Part shown: one piece after another, positions 42,148 through 50,297 of the stretch
Layout: every line of letters begins with the position of its first letter
Position numbering within the stretch: the stretch's first letter is position 1
NCBI RefSeq assembly: GCF_004365355.1
Contig: NZ_SODP01000003.1
Span: 1,054,001 to 1,118,000 of the forward strand
Origin: Kribbella pratensis
GTDB taxonomy: Bacteria > Actinomycetota > Actinomycetes > Propionibacteriales > Kribbellaceae
Reading direction: 5' to 3'
Length of the DNA stretch: 64,000 nucleotides
Notes under the pieces: generated by a model
What the model was told of the DNA's origin: nothing
Databases searched by the model: none
Seen by the model: only the letters and a program-made list of their open reading frames with translations
Made by a program: the position numbers and the translations under genes

Positions 42148-43137
42148 GTGGTCGCGCTTCGGGTCTCGGTGCTTGCTTATCCGGGGTGTTTTGCGTCCGA
42201 GGTGCATGGAGTTCCGGATCTGCTGACGATGGCCACGCGGGTCGCGCAGGTGCGTGGGACGCTCGAGCCGGCGTACGACGTGCGGATCGTGTCACCTCGG
42301 CGGCGGGTGCTTGCCTCCGGAGACGTGCGGATCGATGTCGGCCCGCTGCGGCCGTCGGACGTGCTGGTCGTGCCAGGGTTCGAGGTCGGACCGGCGGTCG
42401 ATGTGGACTGCGTCCTGGCCCGTCTCGGCCCGGAGATCGCGGCCATCCGCGCCTTCGCGGCCGGTGGCGGCGCGGTCGTTTCGCTGTGCATCGGCGCCTT
42501 CCTGCTCGCTGAGGCAGGTGTGCTGCACGGCCGCAGCGCCACCACCTCCTGGCTGTACGCCGACCAGCTGGCGTGCCGCTATCCAGAGGTGGAGGTCCGA
42601 GCCGATCAACTGGTGGTCACCGATCAAGGTGTGACCACGACCGCCGCGTTCAGCGCGATGTACGACTTCGCCCTCACGCTGATCCGCCGTCACAGCGGGG
42701 AGTCCATCGCGCGGGCGACGGCCCGGATCGCGCTTGTAGACGACGCCCGGACCTCGCAGGCGCCGTACGTCGACCAGGCGATCCTTCCGGCCGCGGGCTC
42801 GACCTTCGCGGACGACGTGAAGCGCTGGCTGGACCAGCATCTCAACGCTGCCTACGACCTGGAGCAACTGGCCGGTCAGCTTCATGTCAGTTCCAGGACT
42901 CTGCTCCGCCGGTTCGGCGAGACCACAGGCACGACGCCGCTCGAGTATCTGCAGGCGGCTCGGATACGCCGAGCCGGGCGACTACTGGAGACGACCGGTC
43001 AGACCGTGGCCCGTATCGCCGGTGAGGTGGGGTACAAGGACCCCGCCTCGTTCAGCCGTCTGTTCCGGCGGCACACCGGGAAGGCGCCGGGCGAGTACCG
43101 CTCGCAGTTCCGCCGCTCTCCGGCAGACAGTGGGTGA
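42148..43137 (+). CDS. GlxA family regulator (DJ-1/PfpI domain + AraC-type HTH)
   Basis: This 329-residue protein starts at a GTG. Residues 5-180 form a DJ-1/PfpI-like domain with Cys in VVSLCIGAFLLAEAGVLHG and the DVLVVPGF strand. Residues 215-320 are a double AraC HTH (KRWLDQHLNAAYDLEQLAGQLHVSSRTLLRRFGETTGTTPLEYLQAARIRRAGRLLETTGQTVARIAGEVGYKDPASFSRLFRRHTGKAPGEYR). It probably controls the divergent dienelactone hydrolase. Its stop is 2 bases from the convergent sugar-kinase stop. Confidence 0.9.
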   Translation: MVALRVSVLAYPGCFASEVHGVPDLLTMATRVAQVRGTLEPAYDVRIVSPRRRVLASGDVRIDVGPLRPSDVLVVPGFEVGPAVDVDCVLARLGPEIAAIRAFAAGGGAVVSLCIGAFLLAEAGVLHGRSATTSWLYADQLACRYPEVEVRADQLVVTDQGVTTTAAFSAMYDFALTLIRRHSGESIARATARIALVDDARTSQAPYVDQAILPAAGSTFADDVKRWLDQHLNAAYDLEQLAGQLHVSSRTLLRRFGETTGTTPLEYLQAARIRRAGRLLETTGQTVARIAGEVGYKDPASFSRLFRRHTGKAPGEYRSQFRRSPADSG

Positions 43138-43139
43138 CC

Positions 43140-44090
43140 TCAGCGCAGGGCGGTGCCCTGGGAGTGGGCCAGGAGGCTGAGGTCTTCGCGGGTGGGGAGG
43201 GATTCCCAGTCGCCGTACGCAGTGACGCAGAAGGCGCCGGATGTGGTGGCTCGCTCGAGCCGGGATTCGGTGGAGAGGTTGTCGAGGGTGGCGGAGAGGT
43301 AGCCGGAGACGAAGGCGTCGCCGGCGCCGATGCTGTCGACCACGGTGACGGGGAGAGCGGGGCGGTGGATGGTGTGCACCTCGGCCGGCCCGGCGCTCTT
43401 GGTGTGGGCCCATGCGCCCTTCCCGCCGGCGGTGACTACGAGGGTTTCGACGGTCTTGAGGAGATCGGCGACCGGATTGCTCGCGTCGGTGAGGAGGTCG
43501 AGTTCGTCGTCAGACGTGAAGACGGTGTGGATGTGAGGCAGGAGCTCGCGGACCGCGACGGATGCCTCGGCGCGAGACCACAAGCGGGCCCGGTAGTTCA
43601 CGTCCAATGAGACCTGGATGCCCGCCGCAGATGCCGTGCGTACAGCGGTCAACGTCGCGGCTCGCGCGGTCTCGGAGAGCGCCGGTGTGATGCCGGTGAC
43701 GTGGAGCAGCCGCGGGTTTGCCGCAGTAAGAGCCGCGGTGATTTCCGAGGCGGTCAGCGTGGACGCGGCCGAACCGCGACGGTGGTAGCTGACCCGGGTG
43801 ATGTCGTGCGACGGCTGGTCGAACGCGATGAAGCCGGTGAACAAGTCGTCCGAGAACCGCAGGTACGTCGTATCGACGTTCTCGGCACGCAAGGTCCGCT
43901 GGATCAGCCGACCCGGCTCATCGTTGCCTACGGCACTCAACCAGGCGGCATCGTGACCGAGCCGGGCGACCCCGATCGCCACGTTGCTCTCGGAGCCGGC
44001 GACGGACAGGTGCGCGTCGCCGCCGAGACACATCGGGCGAGCGGTCCGCACCGAGACCATCGTCTCGCCGAACGTGAGGAGGTCCGTCAT
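43140..44090 (-). CDS. 2-Keto-3-deoxy-gluconate/galactonate kinase (PfkB family)
   Basis: This 316-residue protein starts MTDLLTFGETMVSVRTARPM at the ATG at 44090, with GGAG upstream. PfkB features are GSESNVAIGVARLGHDAAWLSAVGNDEPGRLI (substrate side), VSLDVNYRARLW, and the C-terminal signature VVDSIGAGDAFVSGYLSATL with the catalytic Asp. The N-terminus 'TFGExMVxxR' is typical of KDG kinases (KdgK). It follows the KDPG-type aldolase on the same strand, so the likely reaction is phosphorylation of 2-keto-3-deoxygalactonate from DgoD. No separate gluconate pathway is visible. Confidence 0.85.
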   Translation of the reverse strand: MTDLLTFGETMVSVRTARPMCLGGDAHLSVAGSESNVAIGVARLGHDAAWLSAVGNDEPGRLIQRTLRAENVDTTYLRFSDDLFTGFIAFDQPSHDITRVSYHRRGSAASTLTASEITAALTAANPRLLHVTGITPALSETARAATLTAVRTASAAGIQVSLDVNYRARLWSRAEASVAVRELLPHIHTVFTSDDELDLLTDASNPVADLLKTVETLVVTAGGKGAWAHTKSAGPAEVHTIHRPALPVTVVDSIGAGDAFVSGYLSATLDNLSTESRLERATTSGAFCVTAYGDWESLPTREDLSLLAHSQGTALR

Positions 44091-44125
44091 CAAGTACTCC
44101 GCGAGGTCGGGTGGGCGTGAGTCGG

Positions 44126-44149
44126 TCAGACGTCGAGTCAGACGTCGAG
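44126..44149. repeat. 12-bp tandem duplication over the aldolase stop codon
   Basis: TCAGACGTCGAG occurs twice head to tail (44126-44137 and 44138-44149). The right copy contains the end of the aldolase gene (Leu-Asp-Val-stop on the minus strand). The left copy gives a second in-frame stop, so the duplication does not change the protein. Confidence 0.85.
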
Positions 44150-44758
44150 TTCGGTCCGGAACGTGCTCGCGCGGATGGCGAGTTCGGCCAACGAGCCGCC
44201 AGTGCCCGCGTCGCCCAGCAGCGGAGAACCGACACCCACCGCAAGCGCTCCCGCAGCCAGATACCGGGGCGCGGACTGGGCGTCGACCCCGCCGACGGCG
44301 ATCAGTGGCGCGTCGGGGAGCGGGGCGAGCAACTCGCTGAAGTACCCGGGACCGTGCAGCTTCGCCGGGAAGATCTTCACCGCGGTCGCACCGAGATCTA
44401 GCGCGGCGACGACCTCGGTCGGAGTGAGCGCGCCGCACAGCAGCGGCAGACCGAGCTCAACCGCGCGATGAGCGCCACGCGTGATCGCCGGAGTGACGAC
44501 GAAGCCGGCGCGAGCCGCGGCGACCTCGTCGGCCTGAGCCGCGGTCACAACGGTGCCGGCCCCGATCAGGATGTGCGGGTCGTACTGCGAACGCGCCTTG
44601 GCGATCGCCTCCACACCGCCGGGCGTGGTGAGCGAGATCTCGAGCGCGGTGACCCCGGCCTCGACAAGCGTCTCGACGCAGGCGAGCGCGGTATCCGCCC
44701 CATCGGCGCGGATGATCGCGAGCAGCTTCCGGGTGCGGAGTTCGGCAAGCAGGTCCAT
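44138..44758 (-). CDS. 2-Dehydro-3-deoxy-6-phosphogalactonate/gluconate aldolase
   Basis: This 206-residue class I aldolase starts at the ATG at 44758 behind TTGGAGACC. The catalytic Glu40 is in ALEISLTTPGG and the Schiff-base Lys128 in TAVKIFPAKLHGPGYF, matching Glu45/Lys133 of KDPG aldolase. Phosphate-site glycines are in LIAVGGVDAQ and GVGSPLLGD. It cleaves KDPGal (or KDPG) to pyruvate and glyceraldehyde-3-phosphate. With kinase, DgoD and SDR it completes a De Ley-Doudoroff-type route. It is divergent from the sialidase gene. Confidence 0.88.
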   Translation of the reverse strand: MDLLAELRTRKLLAIIRADGADTALACVETLVEAGVTALEISLTTPGGVEAIAKARSQYDPHILIGAGTVVTAAQADEVAAARAGFVVTPAITRGAHRAVELGLPLLCGALTPTEVVAALDLGATAVKIFPAKLHGPGYFSELLAPLPDAPLIAVGGVDAQSAPRYLAAGALAVGVGSPLLGDAGTGGSLAELAIRASTFRTELDV

Positions 44759-44827
44759 GGTCTCCAACCTAGGTGACGACTTCAGGGATAGGACGTCCTA
44801 TGAGCTCTAGTGAAGACGGCAGATCTG

Positions 44828-44868
44828 TGGCTAAATTACCAAGTGAACAACCGCCCCGTTGTTTACTT
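44828..44868. promoter_or_regulatory. Regulatory region upstream of the sialidase gene
   Basis: TGGCTAAATTACCA (44828-44841) contains, on the minus strand, the same GTAATTTA core as the palindrome at 50186. Directly after it AAGTGAACAAC (44841-44851) and GTTGTTTACTT (44858-44868) form an 11-base inverted repeat with one mismatch around CGCCCC, ending 16 bases before the sialidase ATG. The first may be a GntR site and the second a repressor site or leader hairpin. Both are inferred. Confidence 0.45.
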
Positions 44869-44884
44869 TCAGGAGGCATCCGCC

Positions 44885-46675
44885 ATGCCCAAGCTCAAAC
44901 TCGTGCTGCCGGCGCTGGCGCTGGTCGCGCTCAGCATCCCGACGACTCCAGCGCAGGCCGCCATCACCCAAACCGTGCTGTTCAACAAAGGGGACGCCGG
45001 CTACGGCTGCTACCGCATCCCCGCGATCGTGAAGACCAAGGCGGGCACGCTGCTTGCCTTCGCCGAAGCCCGGCGTACGTGGTGCGCGGACTCCCAGGAG
45101 ATCGACCTCGTGCTGCGCCGCTCCGAGGACGACGGCCGGACCTGGTCGGCGACCCAGACCGTACTGTCCGGCACCGACTCTGATCCCGATGCCGTCGCCA
45201 CCCGCGGCAACCCCGCCCCGATCGTGGACTACGAGACCGGCCGGATCGTGCTGCTGTCCACGATGGACCCCGGCACGACGAGCCGCCCGCGGACGCCGTA
45301 CGTCCAATTCAGTGATGACGACGGGAAGACGTGGAGCAAGGCCGAGAACATCGGCGACCAGATCGACGACCCGGCCTGGGGCTGGTACGCGACCGGTCCG
45401 GTGCACGGCATCCAGCTCACCCGCGGCGCCCACGCCGGTCGGCTGGTCGCAGGCACCAACTACGACAACGGCGCCGGTCAGAACGCCGGCCAGCTCGTCT
45501 ACAGCGACGACCACGGCCAGACCTGGCACAAGGGCGCGACCGATCTCCGGTCGGACGCGACACCGCAGGAGATCAGCGTGGTCGAGAAGGTCGACGGGGG
45601 CGTGTACGCCGGCGCCCGCAACAACGCCGGTACGTCGGGCGCGAGCCGGATGGCCGCGGTGAGCAACGACGGCGGGCAGACGTTCGCGGCGCCGTTTGCC
45701 ACGATTGCGGGGCTGACGACGCCCGTCGTGCAGGGTTCGTTGCAGAGGATGCGAGCCGTCGATCAGGGCGACAAGTACAACCGGATCCTCTTCGCGGCCC
45801 CGGCGGATCCGGATCGCCGCCGGTACATGACGATCCGCTCCAGCTTCGACGAGGGAAAGACCTGGCAGACCGTTGCCCAGGGCACCCGAATTACCAGCGA
45901 CTGGTCCGGGTACTCCGACATGGCCATCCTCGACACCGGCGAGATCGGCCTGCTGTACGAAGGCGGTACGGTCGACGCGCGCGACCAGATCCGCTTCGCC
46001 CGCTTCACCGAGAACGACATCGGCCACCCCGACGCACCGCTCGGCGCCACCACACCCGACATCAGCGGCCTGCACAACGACAGCTACCTGCGCGGCGGAC
46101 CCACCACGACGACGGGCAAGTTCGGCCAGGCCAGAGACTTCGACGGCGTCGACGATGCGCTCCAGCTCCCGTACGCCGAGTCGCTCGCGGTCGGGGCGGG
46201 CGATTTCACCGCGATGGCCTGGATCAAGTACGGCGCCAGCACGACACCGCAGGCGATCTTCTGGGGCTACAACATCAACGAGTTCTCGCAGTTCTGGCTC
46301 CGGGCCGAACCTGCGGACGGGCGGATCCGCGGCCTGATCACGACGGGCGGCAACACCGCGGCCGTTCAGACGACGAAGGCCTACAACGACAACGCCTGGC
46401 ATCATGTCGCGTTGCAACGCAAGACCGGCACGCTCTCGATCTGGGTCGACGGCACTCAGGCCGCGAGCGTCACCGCACCGAGCGGCTCGGTCAGCCCTGG
46501 CCGCCCGTTCAAGATGTACGTCGGTCAACGGCTGGACGGCGCCCATCATTTCGACGGCTCGCTCGACGAGGTCCGTCTCTACAAACGTGCCCTGACCGCG
46601 ACGGAGATCAACAGCATCCGCACAACCAACAGCACGACGGTGCCGAACGTCGTACTCGATCTGCCGCTCGGGTGA
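44885..46675 (+). CDS. Secreted exo-alpha-sialidase (GH33) with LamG-like domain
   Basis: This 596-residue protein starts at the ATG at 44885 (CAGGAGGCATCCGCC upstream). The signal peptide is LKLVLPALALVALSIPTTPAQA. The sialidase hallmark YRIPAI (RIP motif) is near residue 40. Five Asp-box-like repeats are visible: SEDDGRTWS, SDDDGKTWS, SDDHGQTWH, SNDGGQTFA and SFDEGKTWQ. From about residue 410 a concanavalin/LamG-like domain follows (FDGVDDALQLPYAESLAVGAGDFTAMAWIKYG ... WHHVALQRKTGTLSIWVDG ... LDEVRLYKRALTATEI). It removes terminal sialic acids outside the cell. No sialic-acid catabolic gene (nanA, nanE, nanK) is seen nearby. Confidence 0.93.
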   Translation: MPKLKLVLPALALVALSIPTTPAQAAITQTVLFNKGDAGYGCYRIPAIVKTKAGTLLAFAEARRTWCADSQEIDLVLRRSEDDGRTWSATQTVLSGTDSDPDAVATRGNPAPIVDYETGRIVLLSTMDPGTTSRPRTPYVQFSDDDGKTWSKAENIGDQIDDPAWGWYATGPVHGIQLTRGAHAGRLVAGTNYDNGAGQNAGQLVYSDDHGQTWHKGATDLRSDATPQEISVVEKVDGGVYAGARNNAGTSGASRMAAVSNDGGQTFAAPFATIAGLTTPVVQGSLQRMRAVDQGDKYNRILFAAPADPDRRRYMTIRSSFDEGKTWQTVAQGTRITSDWSGYSDMAILDTGEIGLLYEGGTVDARDQIRFARFTENDIGHPDAPLGATTPDISGLHNDSYLRGGPTTTTGKFGQARDFDGVDDALQLPYAESLAVGAGDFTAMAWIKYGASTTPQAIFWGYNINEFSQFWLRAEPADGRIRGLITTGGNTAAVQTTKAYNDNAWHHVALQRKTGTLSIWVDGTQAASVTAPSGSVSPGRPFKMYVGQRLDGAHHFDGSLDEVRLYKRALTATEINSIRTTNSTTVPNVVLDLPLG

Positions 46676-46677
46676 CA

Positions 46678-47484
46678 TCACACTGGCCTGGCGGACAGCG
46701 TGAGCCGCCAGGCCAGCTCACCACTCGCCGGCACGACCACGGCGTCATCAGGCCCGGCCTCCGCGAGGTCGAACACTCGGCCGAGCATCGGCTCTACTCC
46801 GAGACTCCGGTACGGCGCATCGGCAGGGAAGCCGCCTTGGTTCCGCCACAACGCGGTGGAGACTGGTTGCCCCGGGCAACTCAACGTCACCGTGAGCTCG
46901 GCGCCGCGATCCCGCACCGAAACCGTTGGGCAGTCCACCAGAACCGCACCCACGGCGGTCCCGTCGGAGTCGCCGTAGACGGCCAGATCCAGCGGAGTCG
47001 GCCACACGGCTGTGACCCACGGTGCGTCGTCCGGCCAGGCCCATGGGAGCAGAGCAGCGGCCTCGGGGTACAGCCGGCATTCAGTCCCGGGCGGAGGCGA
47101 GATGAGTGCACCTGCGGCACAGTCGAGCAACGCGTGCGCGGCCCAGATGAACCGATAGCCCGGGACTGCTTCGAGGTGGTAGTCGACCGTGAGCGTGTCA
47201 GTTCCGGGAGTGAAGGCGCGAGTCAGCACCGCGCCGTCGTACTCGACGGAGCCGTCCCACGGCTGGTTCCACAGGGCGCCGTGGTCGGGTGTGCCGCGCA
47301 CCGTGGGGAAGCATTCGTCGAGGCCGCCGGCGTCGATGAAGGTGGCCAGGCCGGCCCGCGATCCGGTCACGAGGCCGGGCCCGTGCCAGAGCCACTCCCG
47401 CCCAGCCAACTGTAGAGAGGTCCAACGACCACCGTCGGTCGGGTCGACGGTCACGAGCCGGCCGGCGGCGTACTCGGTCACCAT
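46678..47484 (-). CDS. Aldose 1-epimerase-like protein (mutarotase fold)
   Basis: This 268-residue protein starts at the ATG at 47484, overlapping the dgoD stop (ATGGTGA). Mutarotase-like features are GGRWTSLQLAGREWLW, DAGGLDECFPTVRGTPDHGALWNQPWDG (the conserved His in PDHG), a Tyr/Phe-rich beta core and a late ALWRNQGGFP. The family interconverts sugar anomers. In this operon it would prepare galactose for an anomer-specific dehydrogenase. Divergence from GalM is considerable, so the substrate is inferred from context. Confidence 0.7.
   Translation of the reverse strand: MVTEYAAGRLVTVDPTDGGRWTSLQLAGREWLWHGPGLVTGSRAGLATFIDAGGLDECFPTVRGTPDHGALWNQPWDGSVEYDGAVLTRAFTPGTDTLTVDYHLEAVPGYRFIWAAHALLDCAAGALISPPPGTECRLYPEAAALLPWAWPDDAPWVTAVWPTPLDLAVYGDSDGTAVGAVLVDCPTVSVRDRGAELTVTLSCPGQPVSTALWRNQGGFPADAPYRSLGVEPMLGRVFDLAEAGPDDAVVVPASGELAWRLTLSARPV
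46683..46716 (+). terminator. Hairpin inside the 3' end of the epimerase-like gene
   Basis: CTGGCCTGGCGG and CCGCCAGGCCAG form a perfect 12-bp stem with a 10-base loop, 8 bases after the sialidase stop and within the last codons of the convergent gene. It probably terminates sialidase mRNA. Confidence 0.55.
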
Positions 47485-48623
47485 TCGGCGAACGAGCCGT
47501 CTTCGTGGGTCCACACCGGGTTGCGCCAGGTGTGACCGATCTTGTCGGCGGCCCGCACGGCGGCCTCGTCGACCGTGATCCCCAAGCCGGGCAGGGGATT
47601 CCACTCCGCGTGCCCGTTCACCCAGGTGAACGGCGCCGGATCCACGACGTACGAGGTGAGGTCGTTCGACAGGTTGTAGTGGATACCGCGGCTCTGCTCC
47701 TGGATCAGGAAGTTCGGCGTTGCGAACGACACCTGCAACGAAGCCGCCAGTGAGATCGGCCCGAGCGGACAATGCGGCGCAAGCATCGCGCCATGCGCAT
47801 CCGCGAGTACGGCGATCCGTCGCAACTCGGAGATCCCGCCCGCATGGGACACGTCCGGCTGTACGACGGCGACGCCCGCGTTCAAGGGCGCCATGAACTC
47901 GGCGCGGTGGTACAGCCGTTCTCCGAGCGCGACCGGGATCGTCGAGGTTTCCACCACCGAGGACAGATGTGCCATTTGCTCAGGCAGCACCGGCTCCTCG
48001 ACGAACATCGGCTGCAGGCCCTCGACCGCGTGCAGGATCCGCCGCGCGCCGGCAACACCGACGCGACCGTGCAGATCGATGGCGACATCACGGGAATCGC
48101 CGAGCACCTCGCGTGCTGCGGCGAGCCGGGTGACGATGTCGTTGACCTCGGCAACCGATGGCGACGTCTGGATCTGACCGCTGGCATTCATCTTCACGGC
48201 CGTCATACCGGCCGCGACCTGCTCCGCGACGGCGTCACCGATAGAGGCCGGCTCGTCCCCGCCGACCCACGCGTACACGCGAACCCGATCACGGACCCGT
48301 CCCCCGAGCAGTGCCGCGACAGGAGCGCCGTACACCTTCCCGGCGATGTCCCACAGAGCATGGTCGAGGCCGGCGACCGCGCTGCTGAGCACCGGGCCGC
48401 CGCGATAGAACCCGCCTTTCGTCAGCACCTGCCAGTGCCGCTCGATCTGCAGCGGGTCCTGGCCGATCAGGTACTCCGCGAGCACGTCGATCGCGGCCCG
48501 CACAACTTCCGCGCGGCCCTCGACGACAGGCTCGCCCCAGCCGACGACGCCGTCGCTCGTCTCGACCCGGCAGAACAACCAGCGCGGCGGGACGAGGAAC
48601 GTCTCGATCTTCTCGATCTTCAC
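47478..48623 (-). CDS. dgoD: D-galactonate dehydratase
   Basis: This 381-residue enolase-superfamily enzyme is colinear with E. coli DgoD from MKIEKIETFLVPPRWLF to WRNPVWTHEDGSFAEW. Metal ligands are Asp183 (AIDLHGRVG), Glu209 (FVEEPVLPEQ) and Glu235 (ALGERLYHR); catalytic His185 and His284 (APHCPLGPI) are present. It dehydrates D-galactonate to 2-keto-3-deoxygalactonate. It starts at a GTG overlapping the regulator stop (GTGA). Sequence and length agreement make this the most secure assignment of the pathway. Confidence 0.95.
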   Translation of the reverse strand: MKIEKIETFLVPPRWLFCRVETSDGVVGWGEPVVEGRAEVVRAAIDVLAEYLIGQDPLQIERHWQVLTKGGFYRGGPVLSSAVAGLDHALWDIAGKVYGAPVAALLGGRVRDRVRVYAWVGGDEPASIGDAVAEQVAAGMTAVKMNASGQIQTSPSVAEVNDIVTRLAAAREVLGDSRDVAIDLHGRVGVAGARRILHAVEGLQPMFVEEPVLPEQMAHLSSVVETSTIPVALGERLYHRAEFMAPLNAGVAVVQPDVSHAGGISELRRIAVLADAHGAMLAPHCPLGPISLAASLQVSFATPNFLIQEQSRGIHYNLSNDLTSYVVDPAPFTWVNGHAEWNPLPGLGITVDEAAVRAADKIGHTWRNPVWTHEDGSFAEW

Positions 48624-49345
48624 CGGCGCCGCCGACGGGTCGATCCGCGTACTTCGGTGAGGTCCTCGGCCGCCTTCGCCAGCAGCTCGCGCATCGCGAG
48701 CTCGGCGCCCTCGGGGTCGTGCGCGCGGATCGCGTCCACGACGAGCCGGTGGCTCGGGATCGGATCGTCCGACGGCTTCACCGTGTGCACCAGCCGGTCG
48801 CGGTCGGCGAGCCCGGTCTCCATGATCACTTCCATCTTCGTCAGCAGTTCGTTTCCGGTTGCTGCCAGCAACGCCCGGTGGAACGCGAGGTCCGCGGCCG
48901 CCGCGGCGAGGTTGTCGTCCGCCGATTCCATCCCCGCGAGTGCCTCGTCGAGTGCCGCGAGGTCAGAGTCGTCCGATCGCAGCGCGGCCAGCCGGGCCGC
49001 GGCAGGCTCGACGATCCCGCGGACCTCGTGCAGCTCCTCGAGCAGCTCTGGCCGGGAGTCGGCATCCTTGAAGTGCCAGCGGATCATGTCCGCGTCGAGC
49101 AGGTTCCAGTCCGACCGCGGCCGGACGAACGTGCCGCGCTTCTGCCGCGCGTCGACCAGGCCCTTCGCGGTCAGCACCTTCAACGCCTCACGGATCGCGG
49201 TCAGGCTGACGCCGAGGTCGGACTGCAGCTCGGTCACGTTGATGGTCGCGCCCTCCGGAATCTGCCCGGACAGGATGCGATCCGCCATCACTTCGACGAT
49301 CTGCCCGTGCAAACCACGCGACACCCCACGCTGAATCCCCGTCAC
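48620..49345 (-). CDS. GntR-family regulator with FCD domain (DgoR-like)
   Basis: This 241-residue protein starts at a GTG (VTGIQRGVSRGLHGQIVEVMADRILSGQIPEGATINVTELQSDLGVSLTAIREALKVLTAKGLVDARQKRGTFVRPRSDWNLLD). The winged helix is at about 15-75. The FCD all-helical effector domain is at 90-225 with metal-ligand candidates (DLAFHRALLAATGN, HRLVVDAIRAHDPEGAELAMRELLAKA). Placement between SDR and dgoD suggests a galactonate- or KDGal-responsive repressor of the locus. GTGA overlap with dgoD. Confidence 0.9.
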   Translation of the reverse strand: MTGIQRGVSRGLHGQIVEVMADRILSGQIPEGATINVTELQSDLGVSLTAIREALKVLTAKGLVDARQKRGTFVRPRSDWNLLDADMIRWHFKDADSRPELLEELHEVRGIVEPAAARLAALRSDDSDLAALDEALAGMESADDNLAAAAADLAFHRALLAATGNELLTKMEVIMETGLADRDRLVHTVKPSDDPIPSHRLVVDAIRAHDPEGAELAMRELLAKAAEDLTEVRGSTRRRRR

Positions 49346-49356
49346 ACCGCTCTCCC

Positions 49357-50079
49357 TCACGCCGAGTCCTTTACCGCGGACCATCCGCCGTCGACCAGCA
49401 GGCTGGCCGCTGTCACGAACGACGCCTCCGACGACAGCAGGAACGCCACCGCCTGAGCCACCTCGTCCGGCTGGCCGAGCCGCCCGAGTGCCGTCGCCTG
49501 CGCACTGCGCTCGCGCCCCTCGGCGTCGACGCGGTCCCACATCGCCGTCACGACCGGGCCCGGAAGCACGGTGTTCACCCGGATCGAGCGACCGTACTCG
49601 ACGGCCAGCTGACGTCCGAGCGAGATCAGTGCGCCCTTCGTCGCGGCGTACGCCGGATGACCGGGTAGCCCCGCGATCGCGTGCACGGACGACACCAATA
49701 CGACGGAGCCGGCGTTCGCGGCGAGGTCGTCGTACAGCGCCTGGAAGCCGAGGAAGGATGCGCTGAGGTTGACGTCGAGTTGGCGTTGCCACGACGCCGG
49801 GGACAGTTCGTGGGCCGGCTTCACGTCGACGACGACCGCGTTGCTGACCAAGCCGTCGATCGGGCCGAGTTCGTCGCGGCCGCGGGACCGGACCTCGGCC
49901 CAGGTGTCCGGCGACGCGACGTCGCCGACCACGCTGACGGCCTTGCCCGGCAGCTCCTTGCACGGGTGGATGTCCACCTGCACGACCTGCGCACCCTCGG
50001 TCAGCGCCCGTTCGACGCAGGCCGCGCCGATCCCCGACGCAGCCCCGGTCACCGCGATCACCCGTCCAGCCAGCCGCAC
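49357..50079 (-). CDS. SDR-family dehydrogenase, candidate galactose 1-dehydrogenase
   Basis: This 240-residue classical SDR starts at a GTG. The cofactor site is VIAVTGAASGIGAACVERAL (TGxxxGIG), with Asp in VVQVDIHP favouring NAD. The active-site set is Ser in VLVSSVHAIAG and Tyr/Lys in HPAYAATKGALIS, then VLPGPVVTAMWD. The NxxG element is SNAVVVD (Asn only, no AG). It is the first gene of the sdr-gntR-dgoD-epimerase operon, so oxidation of D-galactose or a related aldose to the lactone is the natural proposal. Fucose or arabinose are alternatives. Confidence 0.82.
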   Translation of the reverse strand: MRLAGRVIAVTGAASGIGAACVERALTEGAQVVQVDIHPCKELPGKAVSVVGDVASPDTWAEVRSRGRDELGPIDGLVSNAVVVDVKPAHELSPASWQRQLDVNLSASFLGFQALYDDLAANAGSVVLVSSVHAIAGLPGHPAYAATKGALISLGRQLAVEYGRSIRVNTVLPGPVVTAMWDRVDAEGRERSAQATALGRLGQPDEVAQAVAFLLSSEASFVTAASLLVDGGWSAVKDSA

Positions 50080-50185
50080 CCGCGCCTCCTCACGTCACCC
50101 CTACCCAAGCACGCAGGCAGGCCCGTTCCAACGATGAACGAGCCATCAGTTGACCGTGACGCCGCTGTCCCGTCAAGCGATTTGC

Positions 50186-50198
50186 TCGTAATTTACGA
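50186..50198. promoter_or_regulatory. Candidate GntR operator in the sdr/ABC divergent gap
   Basis: TCGTAATTTACGA is a perfect 6-base inverted repeat around one T, in the middle of the 218-base gap between the divergent sdr operon and sugar ABC operon. TTGACA at 50206-50211 is a plausible -35 element next to it. The GTAATTTA core also occurs upstream of the sialidase (44828-44841). Confidence 0.6.
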
Positions 50199-50297
50199 AT
50201 TAATATTGACACCTGGGATCGTCCGCCGCAAGATCGTCCGCAACACACCACTTACTCGACTGGCATCGCCGGTCGGGCAGAGCTCAGGAGTTTCGGC

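Noticed and set aside
44126..44149. Tandem 12-mer read as a target-site duplication of an insertion sequence
   Set aside because: The copies are directly adjacent with no element, inverted repeat or transposase remnant between them.
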